In this document: piece after piece, positions 35,514-47,490 of the stretch
Numbering within the stretch: position 1 is the stretch's first letter
Layout: the number at the start of each line of letters is the position of its first letter
Source of the DNA: Cinnamomum chago
Taxonomy: Eukaryota; Streptophyta; Magnoliopsida; Laurales; Lauraceae
Direction: 5' to 3'
DNA: 64,000 nt
Assembly (NCBI GenBank): GCA_038049695.1
Contig: CP142451.1
Coordinates: 66,903,501 to 66,967,500 of the forward strand
Made by a program: the position numbers and the translations under genes
The notes under the pieces: generated by a model
Told to the model about the DNA's origin: nothing
The model's database searches: none
The model's input: only the letters and a program-made list of their open reading frames with translations

Positions 35514-38500
35514 GTGGACGTGTGGCTTAAGGGAAGAAAGAAAAAGGAAGAAAGAGAGAGAAGAGAGAAGGAAGAAGCTTGCTTGGAGGTGGACTTCTTT
35601 GAGGTAAGTTTCTTTTCATTTTCTTACATATTTTATTATTTATTTTCTTTCACCATTTTCTTCTCTAATGTCTTCTCTCTTCCATATTTATTGATGGCCA
35701 TTATGGTATTTTAGCACCATGATGAAGGAACCCATATCATTTTCTTTACCGAGATTGGCCAAAGGAAGAGGGGATCCAAGTTCATGGTTTCGATTATTGA
35801 TTAGGCTTGGGTCATCACCAATGTTTGGATAGGAAAATGGTGAAATCTTAATTTATGGTTTAGATGTATTTTGGGGACTAGATTTTTAAAGATTAGATTC
35901 ATTTTGTGTTTTTTTTAATAAGTCATTAGAGTTAGTTTTACTAGTTGTAATGATCATATAGTTTAATAATTATCGTATTTCATCTTTTTCTAAAATCTAT
36001 TTTTTTTATGAAAGAAATTGTTATGCTTTTAGCCATTATATTGTAATCTAGTTTATTTTAAAGATCCATATCATGGGGATAAAAAGGGATAAATAAAAGG
36101 GGATTTTGGATATCCTAAATATCCATGATAAAGGAAAGATATTTTTGAACCCTTGGATTTGACAAATCAATGGTCGGATCGGACCCAAAAGTTCTAGGGA
36201 TATTCTCATCTATATAAGCAAAGTTTTTAATAGTTTGGATCTTTGAAATAACTAAAAATCGAGGGTTTTAATTAAACTTTTAGTTTCTGTTTTAGTCATG
36301 ATTTTAGGTGTTGGATCATTGGGACCCTTTTTGGGTTAACCGGTTTGACTCTATATGACCCATTGGTGCACCAATTGTAGATCTTGGGTTAGACATTAAT
36401 TTTGGTATAAATATAAATAAATTCCAACAACCATAAGGTTCTGTTTTAATGATTTTAAGGTGCCGGAATGGTGGATTTAAATCTAAATGAGTCTCGGTTT
36501 AATGGACTAAGCCCAAAACCTAACCCTCGTGCATCAATTGATCACATATGGACAAATTGTAACGTTATAATTTTCTATTATTTATATGCTAAATTTAATT
36601 AAAGGACCAAATTAAATTTTAATACTTGTTTAAATGAATTAGGAAGTGTGGTCACACCCTTGGCTAAGTTGGAAGCCATTTTGGCTAGACTAGTTGACTA
36701 GTCTAGTTGGTTATGCTAGGTCTATGTGTTATGGTGGCTAAAATAGGTTTTTATGAATTAAATGGGGCCATAACCAGTAGCTATATACTTTAATTAAGTA
36801 GCTGGTCAGTAGGTTAAATCCCTTTATTAGTGGAGATTAATAGGCTCGAATAAATATTTAAAGGGGCCTTAGCCATCAAACCTAGACTAGGGCCTGGTAA
36901 TTGGCTAGTTGGTTAGTTAGTGTGGGTGTGGTTTAGTGACTGATGTGTCATGCTTAATTCCTCCTTATGCTACTGTTAGGTGTTGTTATGGACCTTAGGA
37001 CACTTTATCAATCATGTGGACCCCACCTTAAATCATTAGATTTAATAATTAATAAATTTAGAATGTTAAATGGCTAGAGTAGGTTCCCTAGTGGACCTTG
37101 GTGGGTTAGTTTTCACTTAGATGATTAATTGGTTAAGAAATTGGATTTTGTTGATTCTAAAATATGGTTAATAATTAAGATTTAAATAATTAGTGTTTAA
37201 TAATTATAATTTATTTTTGCAGCATAATTCACATTGTAACACCCTTTTTCTCAAGTGGTTAGTAAAGCTCCATATAAGGCAAGTTTCAATTACTTTCTAA
37301 AAATGTATATACGTAATTGGTGATATGATAATAGTGTTATGGACATTATGGTATGTTGCCTAGCATTCAAATTATGAAAATTTCTATATATTGTCGTTTA
37401 TGGCAAGTTTTGCATAATGTGCTATTTATGGAAAGTTTGTATGGAATTTTTTTTTAATATTGAAAAATGTATGATAATACCCTCATGTGTTGATGATAAA
37501 TGATTGTAACACCCACTCCATAAAATATTAATTAATAATATTGATCGAAAGGGATGAACCATAAGAGTGCATATGGAAGCCAAGTGGCATGGGACGCTTG
37601 AGGATAAGTATGCATATAATATGCTTTATTCTAATTAGGTCTAAACTAATTAAAATAAATGAAATGTTAGAAAACAAATGAAAGTAGGGACCCCAGTTCC
37701 ACAGCCCCACTACGTTGTATAACCCCCACGGGAAGATGTCTTACTGTGTGGTGGTCCAGTGCAGTGTAGTGATTAGTGATCGGTTACCTATAACGGGTAT
37801 TCCGAAAATGATCTTTGTCTTGGAGGGGTTAAATTCTGAGACACTTCGTAGATGGGTGCACTGTTGGACTGGTCAGTGACACAAAAACCCAACCTAGTGT
37901 AGGGATTGATATTTTGTAATGATTTTTAAGTGAGTGATTTGCCAATATGGAACGAAAGGTCTCAAAGTAATTATAATGGCCAAGTGACAAGTGAATAGTG
38001 CCAAGTGTAGTATATTGTCACATGGGTTCTAATGAATGGTTCAAATGTAGTGCTGGGACCCTAAATTCCATATCAGGAAGTCACTTATATTGTATGACAT
38101 TTCAAGAAATGTTGGTGCCCCAATATTTATTTTATGAAATATTGTCATTATGGTAATGTCATGTCATTTATTGCTTATCATATGCACATCCTCATTATCT
38201 TATACCTCTTATAATATATGTTAGGGTTTGTAATTGTTATATTGCGGAGTACCGTTGTGCTCATTACATTCCACCACCACAGATGATGTGCAGGAGAGTG
38301 AGGATGTATAGGACCCCGGGATTGAGGGTGAAGAGGAATATGAGCCTGTGCCACAGTATGGCTATGACGATGCCATTCTGGATGTCAAAATGAAGATATT
38401 TAAATTATGTGAATTTATGACATTAAGTTTAATTATGCCTAAGACTTTATTTAGTTTATTTTGGGATTGATGTATTTATTTAATTTTCGTACTTGGTTTA

Positions 38501-38701
38501 TTTGGTGTAATAATTGTTGGATTTTTATTTATGGTTATGATCTTGGCTTACCTGATATAGGGCTGGGCAATGTGGTTTACGCATAATTATTAGTAAAAAA
38601 TAAATAAATTTGGCCCACTATTTGAACAATTGAGTGGCCTTAGATAACTGGGTCATCTGGCATCACGTCGGATCCATGTTATCGGATCTTGGGGCGTGAC
38701 A
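34634..38701 (+). mobile_element. Solo LTR, 4068 bp, TSD AGTCG
   Basis: Begins TGTAATGACCCAAACTCGG and ends GGATCTTGGGGCGTGACA, with exact AGTCG at 34629-34633 and 38702-38706. No second LTR, PBS or protein motif inside. Its end resembles the GGGGCGTGACA end of the LARD. Contains a (GA)30 run at 35451-35510. Confidence 0.88.
35450..35511 (+). repeat. (GA)n microsatellite
   Basis: About 30 uninterrupted AG units inside the solo LTR. Confidence 0.95.
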
Positions 38702-38706
38702 AGTCG

Positions 38707-38742
38707 TGTTCCACCTACCATTCAGAAGATGAGAAGAAGAAG
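38707..38742 (+). pseudogene. PMD-Ulp1 copy 2: exon 3' part
   Basis: 36 bp completing the exon begun at 34481, ending at a GT donor. The following intron holds a Copia solo LTR. Confidence 0.55.
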
Positions 38743-38803
38743 GTAATATATTTATTTCATGGTTCATGAACTTTTCCACTACACCCTCATGTATGACATG
38801 ACT

Positions 38804-39669
38804 TGTTAGTATTTTTATGTTGGCTAATTCATGGGTTGGACAAAACTCTGGGTCCATTGGATTATATTTTCTATTTTATTTAGAATGGACTATGGTTGTG
38901 TCATCGGAAGAGCTAAAGCGAAGAAGAGAAGAAAAAAGAGAAGACTGGGTGAACCTCCACAGGCCCGATCGATCGGACTGGAAAAGCATCCAATTATTTA
39001 GTTGGTCCGATCGATCGGATGCACTGTCCAATTGATCAGACAGGTCAGCAGAAAACGGGAAAGTCTCCTATTTTGATCCGAATTAGTTTCCCTTTGAGGC
39101 TATGTTTCCCAATTTGCGTCCTTCTTGTGCACTAAGTCTAAGGCACGAATTTGGGGCTATATATAGGATGTTACTCTCAACCCTATAAGTGACCACCATG
39201 ACCACTATCATTAATCTGAGTCAGAGAGATCTTAGAGAGAGTTTATTCTTTAGAGCCATTGAGAGACTATTCTGAGGGTTGCTCTAGAAGGTCATTGTTG
39301 CTTCTACCTTTCTTGTAGAAGATAGTTCATCTTGACTGGCAAGGTGCGAGGAGGTCAAGTAAGGAGAACGGGGCACGGTGGATGTCATGTCAGTGGATTC
39401 TTCGCAAGAATAACTGCAATCCTTAGGTCGAGGTATAGACTGAGGTAAAGGAACTTGTGAGTATATCTTGTAACTGTTCGTTAACTCTTGATTTCTGGTT
39501 TGTGGTTTTTCTCCCTTGATAGGGTTTCCACGCTAAATATTGTATCTGCCTTCTTGTGGTGTGTGATTGGTAGATAGCTAGTTCTATATTGTCTGACTAG
39601 TTATTTCCGCTGCATTAATTGATTAAATTAGAACTAGTAATCTATTTTGGTAGCCCCCAAAAACTTTCA
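38804..39669 (+). mobile_element. Copia solo LTR, 866 bp, TSD TGACT
   Basis: Exact TGACT at 38799-38803 and 39670-39674. Starts TGTTAGTATTTTTATG, ends CCCCCAAAAACTTTCA. It holds two GATCGATCGG palindromes plus a variant (38965-39035), a TATA box (TATATATAGG, about 39156) and the phrase GGTTTTTCTCCC..GGGTTTCCACG, typical of Copia LTR U5 regions. Confidence 0.92.
38963..39040 (+). promoter_or_regulatory. ATCGAT dyad pair in Copia LTR
   Basis: CCGATCGATCGGA occurs at about 38965 and 39008, and a broken copy (CCAATTGATCAGA) follows at 39028. It lies about 120 bp upstream of the TATA box. Confidence 0.55.
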
Positions 39670-39709
39670 TGACTCATCTTCAATTAATTGGACTTTAGGA
39701 TTCATCTTC

Positions 39710-40120
39710 TACAACATTGAAATGAGTTGTGCCAAAGGCTAGGCAAAGGATGGGGATATCGCTAGCTGTAAAGAAGCCAGAGTATTTAGATGAGCCTATA
39801 CCCGTGGACTCCATTACATCATCCCCTTCGCTCGCTACTGGATTCGCCTATCCATAGGCGTATGATATCTTCACTACACCAGTTAATGCACCTCCTAAGA
39901 TGTCGATTGTTGTACACAGTTCGAAGTCAGATATCAACACATTGGTTTTCGGGATAAAGTAGTTGCATCATGAAAAAAAGATTCCTCATTATTTTGAGGA
40001 CTACAATCATTTGTTATCAAGGTTGGAGTATGTACTTAGCGAGAAATAGTCGACCCTACTAGAGGGATTCCTTGGCTTCTTTGCTAAAAATTATTGTCTA
40101 TACATTTGATATGCTTATAC
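39710..40120 (+). pseudogene. PMD-Ulp1 copy 2: linker exon
   Basis: Frame fragments such as VVPKARQRMGISLAVKKPEY and SITSSPSLATGFAYP interrupted by stops. Position and the short KKP.P context correspond to the exon of copy 1 at 10033-10322. Weakly supported. Confidence 0.4.
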
Positions 40121-40212
40121 TTACTTGATGACTAAAATCATAGTTATTGATCATTTCTTTCTTTTTGAAAGATAATGTATCCTAACTTCCCTGCATGTTG
40201 TTGTTTCTACAG

Positions 40213-40950
40213 ACCAGACGAGCTTGATATTTACTACACACTTGTATTCGGAAAGTCCTTGAAGAAGGTCCTCAATGAGGGTACATGGTTAGACACAAAC
40301 CTGATGTATTGGCGGCCTGTGTAAGTTGATTAATTTCCAACTTTTTCAGTAACATGAATAAGATTTTCCACTTATTATTGTATTGACTCATGGTTCTTTC
40401 ATGCTTTTTATTAACAGATCTGGTGGCAAAACAACAATATAAAGGCATTACAAAAGAATGTCTTTGGGAGGGATGGTGTCAAAGTTTGGGAGGCTTAGGA
40501 GAAGAGGATGTTGATCTTTATCCTATGGCACGATGCACATTTCACATTATTAGTCGGGAGAGGAGGTGGGAGTTTTACAATAGTTTAAAATCTGACCGGA
40601 GTTCAATTATGATATGCCAAGAATTTATGAGTTCCTTAATATGCTTGCCCATACATGCACTGATACCACTTTAAAAATCAATTTAATCAAAATGAGCCCC
40701 CTTTTTTTTTCTACCAGATTGTTTTCTTAGGCAGAAAGTTCTCTAACTATGGACGGTATGACACCCATATGTGGCATTTGCTCGTCAAGACGAAAATACC
40801 TTACCAGGATAACGGGAATGATTGCGGTGTTTTTGCATTGGCCTTCGCTGAACATTGTGTGGCCCGTCGCATGATCAACTTTAAACAATCAGACATAATG
40901 TATTTTAGGAGCAAGATTGTAGTCGACATCTATGGTTATAGTTGAGAGCT
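40213..40950 (+). pseudogene. Ulp1-like protease exons of PMD-Ulp1 gene, copy 2
   Basis: Exon 40213-40320 (acceptor TCTACAG, donor CCTGT|GTAAGT) encodes DELDIYYTLVFGKSLKKVLN and EGTWLDTN, parallel to copy 1. The exon from 40418 (acceptor TTAACAG) holds YPMARCTFHII and WEFYNSLKS, where the usual His-Trp box is degraded. The last stretch (about 40720-40950) has WHLLVKTKIPYQDNGNDCGVF, the Gln..Asp-Cys-Gly box with the catalytic Cys of C48 proteases. Stops and frame changes between these make it non-functional. The convergent MULE transposase lies about 800 bp downstream. Confidence 0.75.
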
Positions 40951-41287
40951 TACCAGTCACTATTTGGACATTGATCCCTTGACTCAATGAAGGATTGGTA
41001 ATTTTGGATGTTATTTTTTAGAGTGCCTTGTTGAATATTGGTTGTAAAAATATGGAATGTTAATTGGGTGTATGTGTGGAACGTTTGTAGGTATCATGTA
41101 TGGAAATGATGTGATTTTAGTTGTGTAGAATGATGTGATTTTGGTTGTATGGAAATGATGTGAACGTAACGATCATTGGTTGTATGGAAATGATGTGATT
41201 TTGTTTGAATGGAATGTTGATAAACAGGTTGTTCATATAGAAATATATGTAAGAGCACTATTGCAACCACTTTAATATATATATATA
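40951..41287. other. 3' flank of Ulp1 copy 2, GATGTGATTTT repeats
   Basis: Short degenerate direct repeats of ATGGAAATGATGTGATTTTGGTTG between 41097 and 41215. No gene. Confidence 0.6.
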
Positions 41288-41430
41288 TAGCAATTAGCGA
41301 TGCTAGCATCTCTTAACTGGAGGTTTTAAGTGATGCTAGCGTCGCATCTATGTAACAGATATGTCACGAACTAGTATTAAGAAACGCTAGTGTCGTTTAA
41401 CTGGATGTTTTAAGTGACGCCCCATCCTTT
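41288..41430. repeat. GCTAGCGTCGC-type motifs, candidate MULE subterminal region
   Basis: Repeats of AGCGATGCTAGCATC, AGTGATGCTAGCGTCGC and AACGCTAGTGTCG. Related motifs in the opposite sense lie at 45109-45168. Together they bracket the transposase, but a proper terminal repeat and duplication could not be shown. Confidence 0.45.
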
Positions 41431-41739
41431 AAAAAAAAAAAACATTTATGCATCTTCCTTTGGTCCCCTCTACATTTGAATATATTGGATAATATTGCTG
41501 AATCAAATAATAACATAGTTGTCAAACACCATATCCTAAATTGCATGGCTACAAACACTATCAAAATATCTTGGGCATTAATTCATTACAAATGAAATTT
41601 CTTGTTCAAAACATCAAGAAGACAACTTTGTTCAAAACAAAACCAAAAAGTTATATCCTTAATACATCCGTGATTATCCACACAACAAACATCATAAAAA
41701 AGGAGATTTTTTTTTTCTGTCAATGTATTATGTTGAGGG

Positions 41740-44317
41740 GGCGGATTCCGTCATGAGGCTCGATTATGACCTTGTGCATTATAGTGAGAGCAAGCGACAA
41801 CCCTATGCTGCCTGTAGCGGTCTTCTGTATGGATTCTATTCTTTTTTGGTCTTCTGGGCTGCTTTGAAGAAAGAGGAGGCAACACCCTTTCATTTGATAT
41901 GTGCTCCCATTGATTGCTATCATGGGTAGCATGAATATTCTCTTTTTATGTAGATTGATAAACACTTGTACGATACCAATCGTTGCAAAAATCATATGGA
42001 TTTTTACTCCTCACCCTCATACCTGCGATGGCATGTGAGCACGGGATCCCAAGAACTTGTCATTTGTGGCACGTGCAAGACCGACGATAGAGGTGAACAA
42101 CTTCCACATAGCTAGTGGACTAAACTTCAAACTCTTCTAGCCCGGCAACACGTACATGCAACCTATGTGCTTCTTTTGTTTCATGGCTCAATGGTTTCTT
42201 AGCATATGAAGTCAAACGAATGCTGACGCTTAAAGATTTGGCCTGCTGTTTTTGGAAGAATTCCATCAATTTGGCCCTTACCTCCTCAACCTGTTTTATA
42301 ATTGGAAGAACTCTAGTATCCTTTAACATGCTATTGTTGCATTCGCCGGCATTGCTTGTAAGCATGTAATACCGTCGGCCCTCAACAAAAGCATTTGCCC
42401 AATGCTGCCTGTCAAATGTATGTATATAATTGTATGCCTCAATATTAACGCCTTAGTATCTTCCATATACGCATTGTGTTCACATGCCCTGTAAGCCTTT
42501 GTAGCACACCAAAACTTCATCACAATTGTCGAATCATTGAATTTTGACTTAATGTTTTCCGCGAGATGGTGACAATAGTAGAAATGAGATACAGTAGGCA
42601 TAACATTTGCAAGCGTAGGGACAAGTCCCTTTTGTCGATAAAAAATGATGGTAAGATTTGTAGGTTCCATAAGGGCTATTGACACATTTGTTAGGAACCC
42701 CTCCCAACTGTCACGTAGATCAGCTTTCATGAATGCAAATGCTATTGGAAAGAGTTTGTGATTTGCATCTAGTGTTACGATTACGAACAACACACCTGGG
42801 TACTTACCACGAAGATGTGATCCATCGACCACAATCATTTGCCTAAGAGACGAAGTGAAAGAATGGTTGCAAGGAACAAATGCCCAAAAAAATCTCCTGA
42901 ATCTGTCATCGTTCGACGTCTTGATATAGGTCACACTACCTGCGTTCATCATTTTCAACTCAGCACAATACAGTGGAAAGATTTTGAAGGAATCTTCGTA
43001 TGAACCTTGACCTATACGAAGTGCAATTTCTCTGGCGATATGTGCCTTCTTATACGAGATAGTAACCCCAAACTTGATTTGATAATCATTTATTATCTCT
43101 TTCGGTCTCAAGTTATTATTTAGATGGACTTTATAGAAAATGTACTCCGCAATTAGCTCTGATGACGCCTGCCTATGTGCCGTTCCCATCATTGGCTTTG
43201 AACATTTATGGACTGGGTTGTAGGTTCAAACTTTAAAGTGTGGTCCACTCTCAATTATAGACGCGTGGATGCGCCACGGACAATCCCGATCCTTGCAATC
43301 TGATGTGACTTTGAACTAACTTGTCTTTAGTTGCTCGAGGGTGAAGTTGTCGTATATTGACTTGGCTATAGTCCTCACGAAATTTTCGCGATCCAGAAAT
43401 TCGCGCCCTATCCACATCTCCCACAAAGTATTGTGATCCATGTTTGTAACAAACTCCTCTAGAACCATGTTATCTTAAAAAATAACTTCACACCCGTGGA
43501 CTGATGGCTCCTCAACATTTAACGTCGCATGAACATTCGCTCTAAGGCATGCACCTCCATGAATACTACTTCCAGGGTGTTCGGATTCTGTGTTGACGGC
43601 TTGTATCCCATCATCACTCTCTATTGCGTCAAGGCCACGCCAAAGACGAAGTCAATCTCTTAGGACAGTTCGTCACTTGCAATGTTCAATCTGGAAGGGA
43701 AGTGCATGTCGTTGTCTTCGCTGAGGTTTATAGTACAATATCCTGTGACTCAGACAGATGGTGCCTTCCGCTTTGCATCATGATTGCTAGCTGTTCCAGC
43801 ACATTTCTTGTTTCGCAGTAGATGCATATTCAACCCAAGCGACCTTCAATAAGCACATGAGAAATTTCAACATTAGTATCGAATTAAAAATGTATACTTA
43901 TACCACTACTCTGACATGAATGTGCTTCTTAAGAAAATAACATCAATTGGCGTACCTTGGTTGTTCTCCACTATCAAGAGTAGAACCAACTGGTCTTCTG
44001 TTGATATATAAATCTATCCCATTTGTTTCAACTCTTGAGAGTGTCAAAATGCACTTAATATTGTTATCATCTTCAACGGAAACCAATGAAAACACTTTAC
44101 CATTGTGATGTAGATAATGTATACTTATGTCTTCGCAGCTACCCTCCAAATGTGATGCTTCAAGTGCAACTTTAACCTGGAAATCAAATGTTATCTCACT
44201 TCGAATAAACATCGTCTTCTGTTTTCCACCTTTGTATAACGGGTGAATCATATGAAACTCAAGGTCCCCATCAAAGTGAAATATTACTATTAATTCATCA
44301 CTTGACATCCTAATCAT
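41740..44317 (-). pseudogene. MULE (MuDR-type) transposase, decayed
   Basis: Mutator-like transposase, reading minus. Pieces in order: 43943-44317, an N-terminal region of the kind that precedes MULE DNA-binding domains; about 43200-43600, a MuDR zinc-finger-like segment (CKDRDCPWRIHAS); 42323-43192, the MULE catalytic core with VVDGSHLRGKYPGVL, LDANHKLFPIAFAF and DSWEGFL; then after a frameshift near 42440, SNAGECNNSML; and near 41750-41990 a C-terminal KNR..RY region. In-frame stops at 43316-43318 and 43226-43228. The SWIM zinc finger is not recognisable. Clearly inactive. Its closeness to a PMD-Ulp1 gene fits MULEs that carry extra genes. Confidence 0.85.
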
Positions 44318-45108
44318 GAAAACAACATATCCATTGGAGAGAATTGTAGTAGCAAACTATACAAAACATTTCATTTGTATGCCAATTAATGTTTCACCTC
44401 GTGCAATAAACAATTAAAAAAATGAATAGGCCTTCAGACAGTGAACATTGTAATATAGATGACATTACACTTGTATGTTACATCTTAAGCCACAAGACAA
44501 AATAAAAGGGTGTAAATGCAAATAGACAAGAGTAAACGCATAGTGGGGTCGAAAACATTAAGGGAAGTTTCATTGCTCTTTTATGAAATCAACATTTATT
44601 TGTTCCACATGGTCAATACAAATTTTGTTCGATTTATGTAAATCCATTCCTATTTCCACAGACATAAACACATTGGTGGCTGGGATAAACACTAACAAGT
44701 TCAAATTGGAGGAAAGGGGTAGGTTGGTGGCTTCTTAATATTAGCCTATATTAGTCATGTAAATCAAAGGCCAATTTGGGATTCAAAGGCCATTTAGTCC
44801 ATATGGCGCTCATCATTGCCGTCCATATTAGCCATCTGTGATGAGGCTTGTACAAAGCAAAAGGAAATGGATCACAAATAAGAGACCTATTATTCATAGT
44901 TTAATGTAAAACATCCATAAATGTACAAATCATGCACCAACCTCTTAAATGGAGGCCAACAACCTCTAAGATGGGCAATAGGTGTGGTATATGTGTATGG
45001 AAGGTATACAGTGCTATTGTGCGAAAAGAAGTAGGTAGAAAGAAGACGCTGACAGAAAGAGATGAGAAAGGGGGGGGGGGGGGGGGTGGGGTTCGTAGGT
45101 GGGTATAT
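44318..45108. other. 5' flank of the MULE transposase
   Basis: No coding content recognised. A G-run (45071-45090) is present. The segment may contain the transposase promoter. Confidence 0.5.
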
Positions 45109-45168
45109 GTAGCGAAAAGGGACTATAGCGTCGCTAAATCTTATGTGAAGTGACGCTATCGTTGCTAT
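45109..45168. repeat. TAGCGTCGCTA-type motifs, candidate MULE terminal region
   Basis: CTATAGCGTCGCTAAATC and GTGACGCTATCGTTGCTAT, partner to 41288-41430. Confidence 0.45.
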
Positions 45169-45455
45169 GAGAAATACTATAAAAAAAAAAAAGAAAACTG
45201 GTGGGAGGAATCCATCTGTGTTGCCCAAGTTACAAGGCACTATTTCATGCAACAACCACATAATGGGAATTTTCTAGTAAAATTCTCTAAAAACTTTTAC
45301 TTAGCAAGGTACTATTGGACAATGTTAGGATGGTAAAGTTTCTGGCATTGCCGATCCATTATGTCACCAATCTACGCCAAAAACCTATAGATCCTACTTG
45401 TAGCTTCTACTTGGACTCCGATTAATGGTGATGAATATTAGGGGTGACAAATTTT
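45169..45455. other. Unassigned DNA; possible end of a small hAT-like element
   Basis: TTAGGGGTGACAAATTTTGACCC, rebuilt by removing the solo LTR (45456-47203), looks like a hAT-type end, but no partner end was found. Confidence 0.3.
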
Positions 45456-46542
45456 TGTTAGTTTGATGGTCTCAATACCAAGTATATGATGTAATAAATT
45501 GATTCATTTCTTTATTTATCAATACAATCATGCTTTCCTTTCATGAGATGAATGGTGTTTTAATTATATACTTGCACATAACCAATACGAATGACATAAT
45601 GGTTCATGAGATGAACCGGAGTCCATAAGTATACTAGATGTAATACATGTGTATGGATGAGATCCACATACAGGAGATATGTATTGCAAATCTTATACTT
45701 AAATATCTTCACAACCAGTGATGAGATTGGACATCTCATCTGACAAGGTTGCAACACTTTGATCACTATGAGATAGTGTGATTTGTCTCGATCATCAGAA
45801 TGTAAGATTCTGGATCATGGTACTTGTACATTGGATGTATTGAAGGACCATGAGAAACACCTTATATACACTGTCTTTACTTTAAGGTTTGCTCTCATAA
45901 TTCCCTAGCAATAGGCTCATAATCCTGAGACATTAATGAACTCAAGTTTCTATCTATGCATTTGCTTTGAGTCACCAATGACTGAGGCCAATTGTAGGTC
46001 AACACCTCGGTGATTTGGGTACGTGGTAGTAGAGCTGTGGGAACATTCAATGGTCAAGATGGAATCTATCTTTAATATCCCCTTGTGCCAATTAATGGAT
46101 TTATCATTGGTAAGTGCACACCCATTCCAATTAAGAGTTAATTGGATTGGTACCAAATGATCACTATAATTAATTGGGGCTTAAGGATAATAAGATATGG
46201 ATCTATTTTGGTGGACAGGTCCAATTGATCCATGGATATAGATGGAGGGGCCTACTTGTGGTACCGAGGAAGTTTAGGGTCTTCATTGTAATATATTCCT
46301 AAGACTGGAGTTCAATTGCATTTATATAGTGGAGTTATTTGCAATTAACTGTAGGCCTGGATTGCACGTGAGATGTGGGGTCGCGTATCCCAGTTGGAGC
46401 CAGCTTTCTAAGGAATCCCTAGTGGTCCCCACGCTAGCCCAAGATATTAGAAAGATACTAATTATAGTAGAACTCTAAAAAGAAATAGAAAGTTACTATT
46501 TCTATTCGAATAGTGGTAATAGTAAGTTACTAATTATTAATG

Positions 46543-46653
46543 GAAGTGAGACTTCTATTTTAATTAGAAAAGGAGGAAGTTACTAATCATATTTGAAGTA
46601 AGACTTCTAATTGTGATTTAGTAAGCAACTAATTGTTATGGAAGTAAGACTTC
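46543..46653 (+). promoter_or_regulatory. GAAGT-N3-ACTTC repeat upstream of TATA
   Basis: Three copies (46543-46555, 46595-46607, 46641-46653) spaced 52 and 46 bp, embedded in GTTACTAAT..AATTAG repeats, ending about 35 bp before TATAAAAGG. Confidence 0.6.
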
Positions 46654-46687
46654 TATTTCAATTAGTAAGAGGAGGTTGCTTAAGTGC

Positions 46688-46696
46688 TATAAAAGG
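46688..46696 (+). promoter_or_regulatory. LTR TATA box
   Basis: CTATAAAAGG, in the expected place in the LTR. Confidence 0.65.
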
Positions 46697-47203
46697 AGGA
46701 GAGGAGCCCTTGGACGTCCCATGCATAATCCCATCTTGGAATTCACGCCCAAGACCCTTAGTGCAAGAGTTGCACACGCCCATCTCTCTTTCTCTCTTCT
46801 AGTTTCTCTTCTAGTTTCCTCTAGGGTTTTACTCTTGGAGATTCCACCATCTTCTTGAGAAAAGAGAAATCTGATACGGGTCATAGCTTGGAAGATCAAA
46901 AGGTGTTGGAGATTCTGATTTGATTAAGTGAAGGTGTTCATCAAAGAAAGAATTCAAATTCTCCATTAGAGCACAACTAAGCTCCAAAGGTATAATCTAC
47001 ATCTTTGTATATTGTAGATTTCGTTGTTGCATGTTTAGATGCTATTTTCTATCTTCTAGATTGGATATATTGTTGTACATGATTTATGAGTTTGAGGGAA
47101 TGCATCCTGGATTGAGTTTTTGTTGCCTTCTAGATAGTTGATCCTTGCATCAAGTGGGTCAAAAGTTTTGAAACCTATCTGAATGGCCCACCTATTTCCA
47201 ACA

Positions 47204-47490
47204 ATTTTGACCCAGCTTACCAACCTAACCCAAACCCTATTTGATAGTTAGTTATTTTGGGTTGAATGTTTTTTACTTTAGGGTCGGGTTTAGATTGAAA
47301 TTCTGAGTCTCTGACCCAAATATTAAACGGTTTAGTTACGTTGAGTGAATTATTGCTATTCAACCAACCAGATCGATCCTAACCTGACTAATTGAATTAT
47401 GCTTTGACAACCCAACCTGAGTTGTTTTAAGGGTTTGGGCTGACCCTCTTAACTTCTACCTCGGGTTAGGGTCGACATTTTCAACCTAAA
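47204..47490. other. Spacer between two Copia insertions
   Basis: Rich in GGGTTGGGTC / CAACCTAACCC words, as in some hAT-like non-autonomous elements. No gene. It ends in TAAAC, the target duplication of the next element. Confidence 0.5.

Larger units (their letters stand above)
45456..47203 (+). mobile_element. Copia solo LTR, 1748 bp, TSD ATTTT
   Basis: Exact ATTTT at 45451-45455 and 47204-47208. Starts TGTTAGTTTGATGG, ends CCCACCTATTTCCAACA. It is a plus-oriented relative of the 3' LTR at 56274-57950. Contains a dyad repeat (46543-46653) and a TATA box. Confidence 0.92.

Noticed and set aside
35433-35714. Arg-Glu repeat frame
   Set aside because: Translation of the (GA)n microsatellite.
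44890-45261. 123-codon frame with a Phe-rich start
   Set aside because: Created by a poly-A/G run and MULE-end repeats; no domain.
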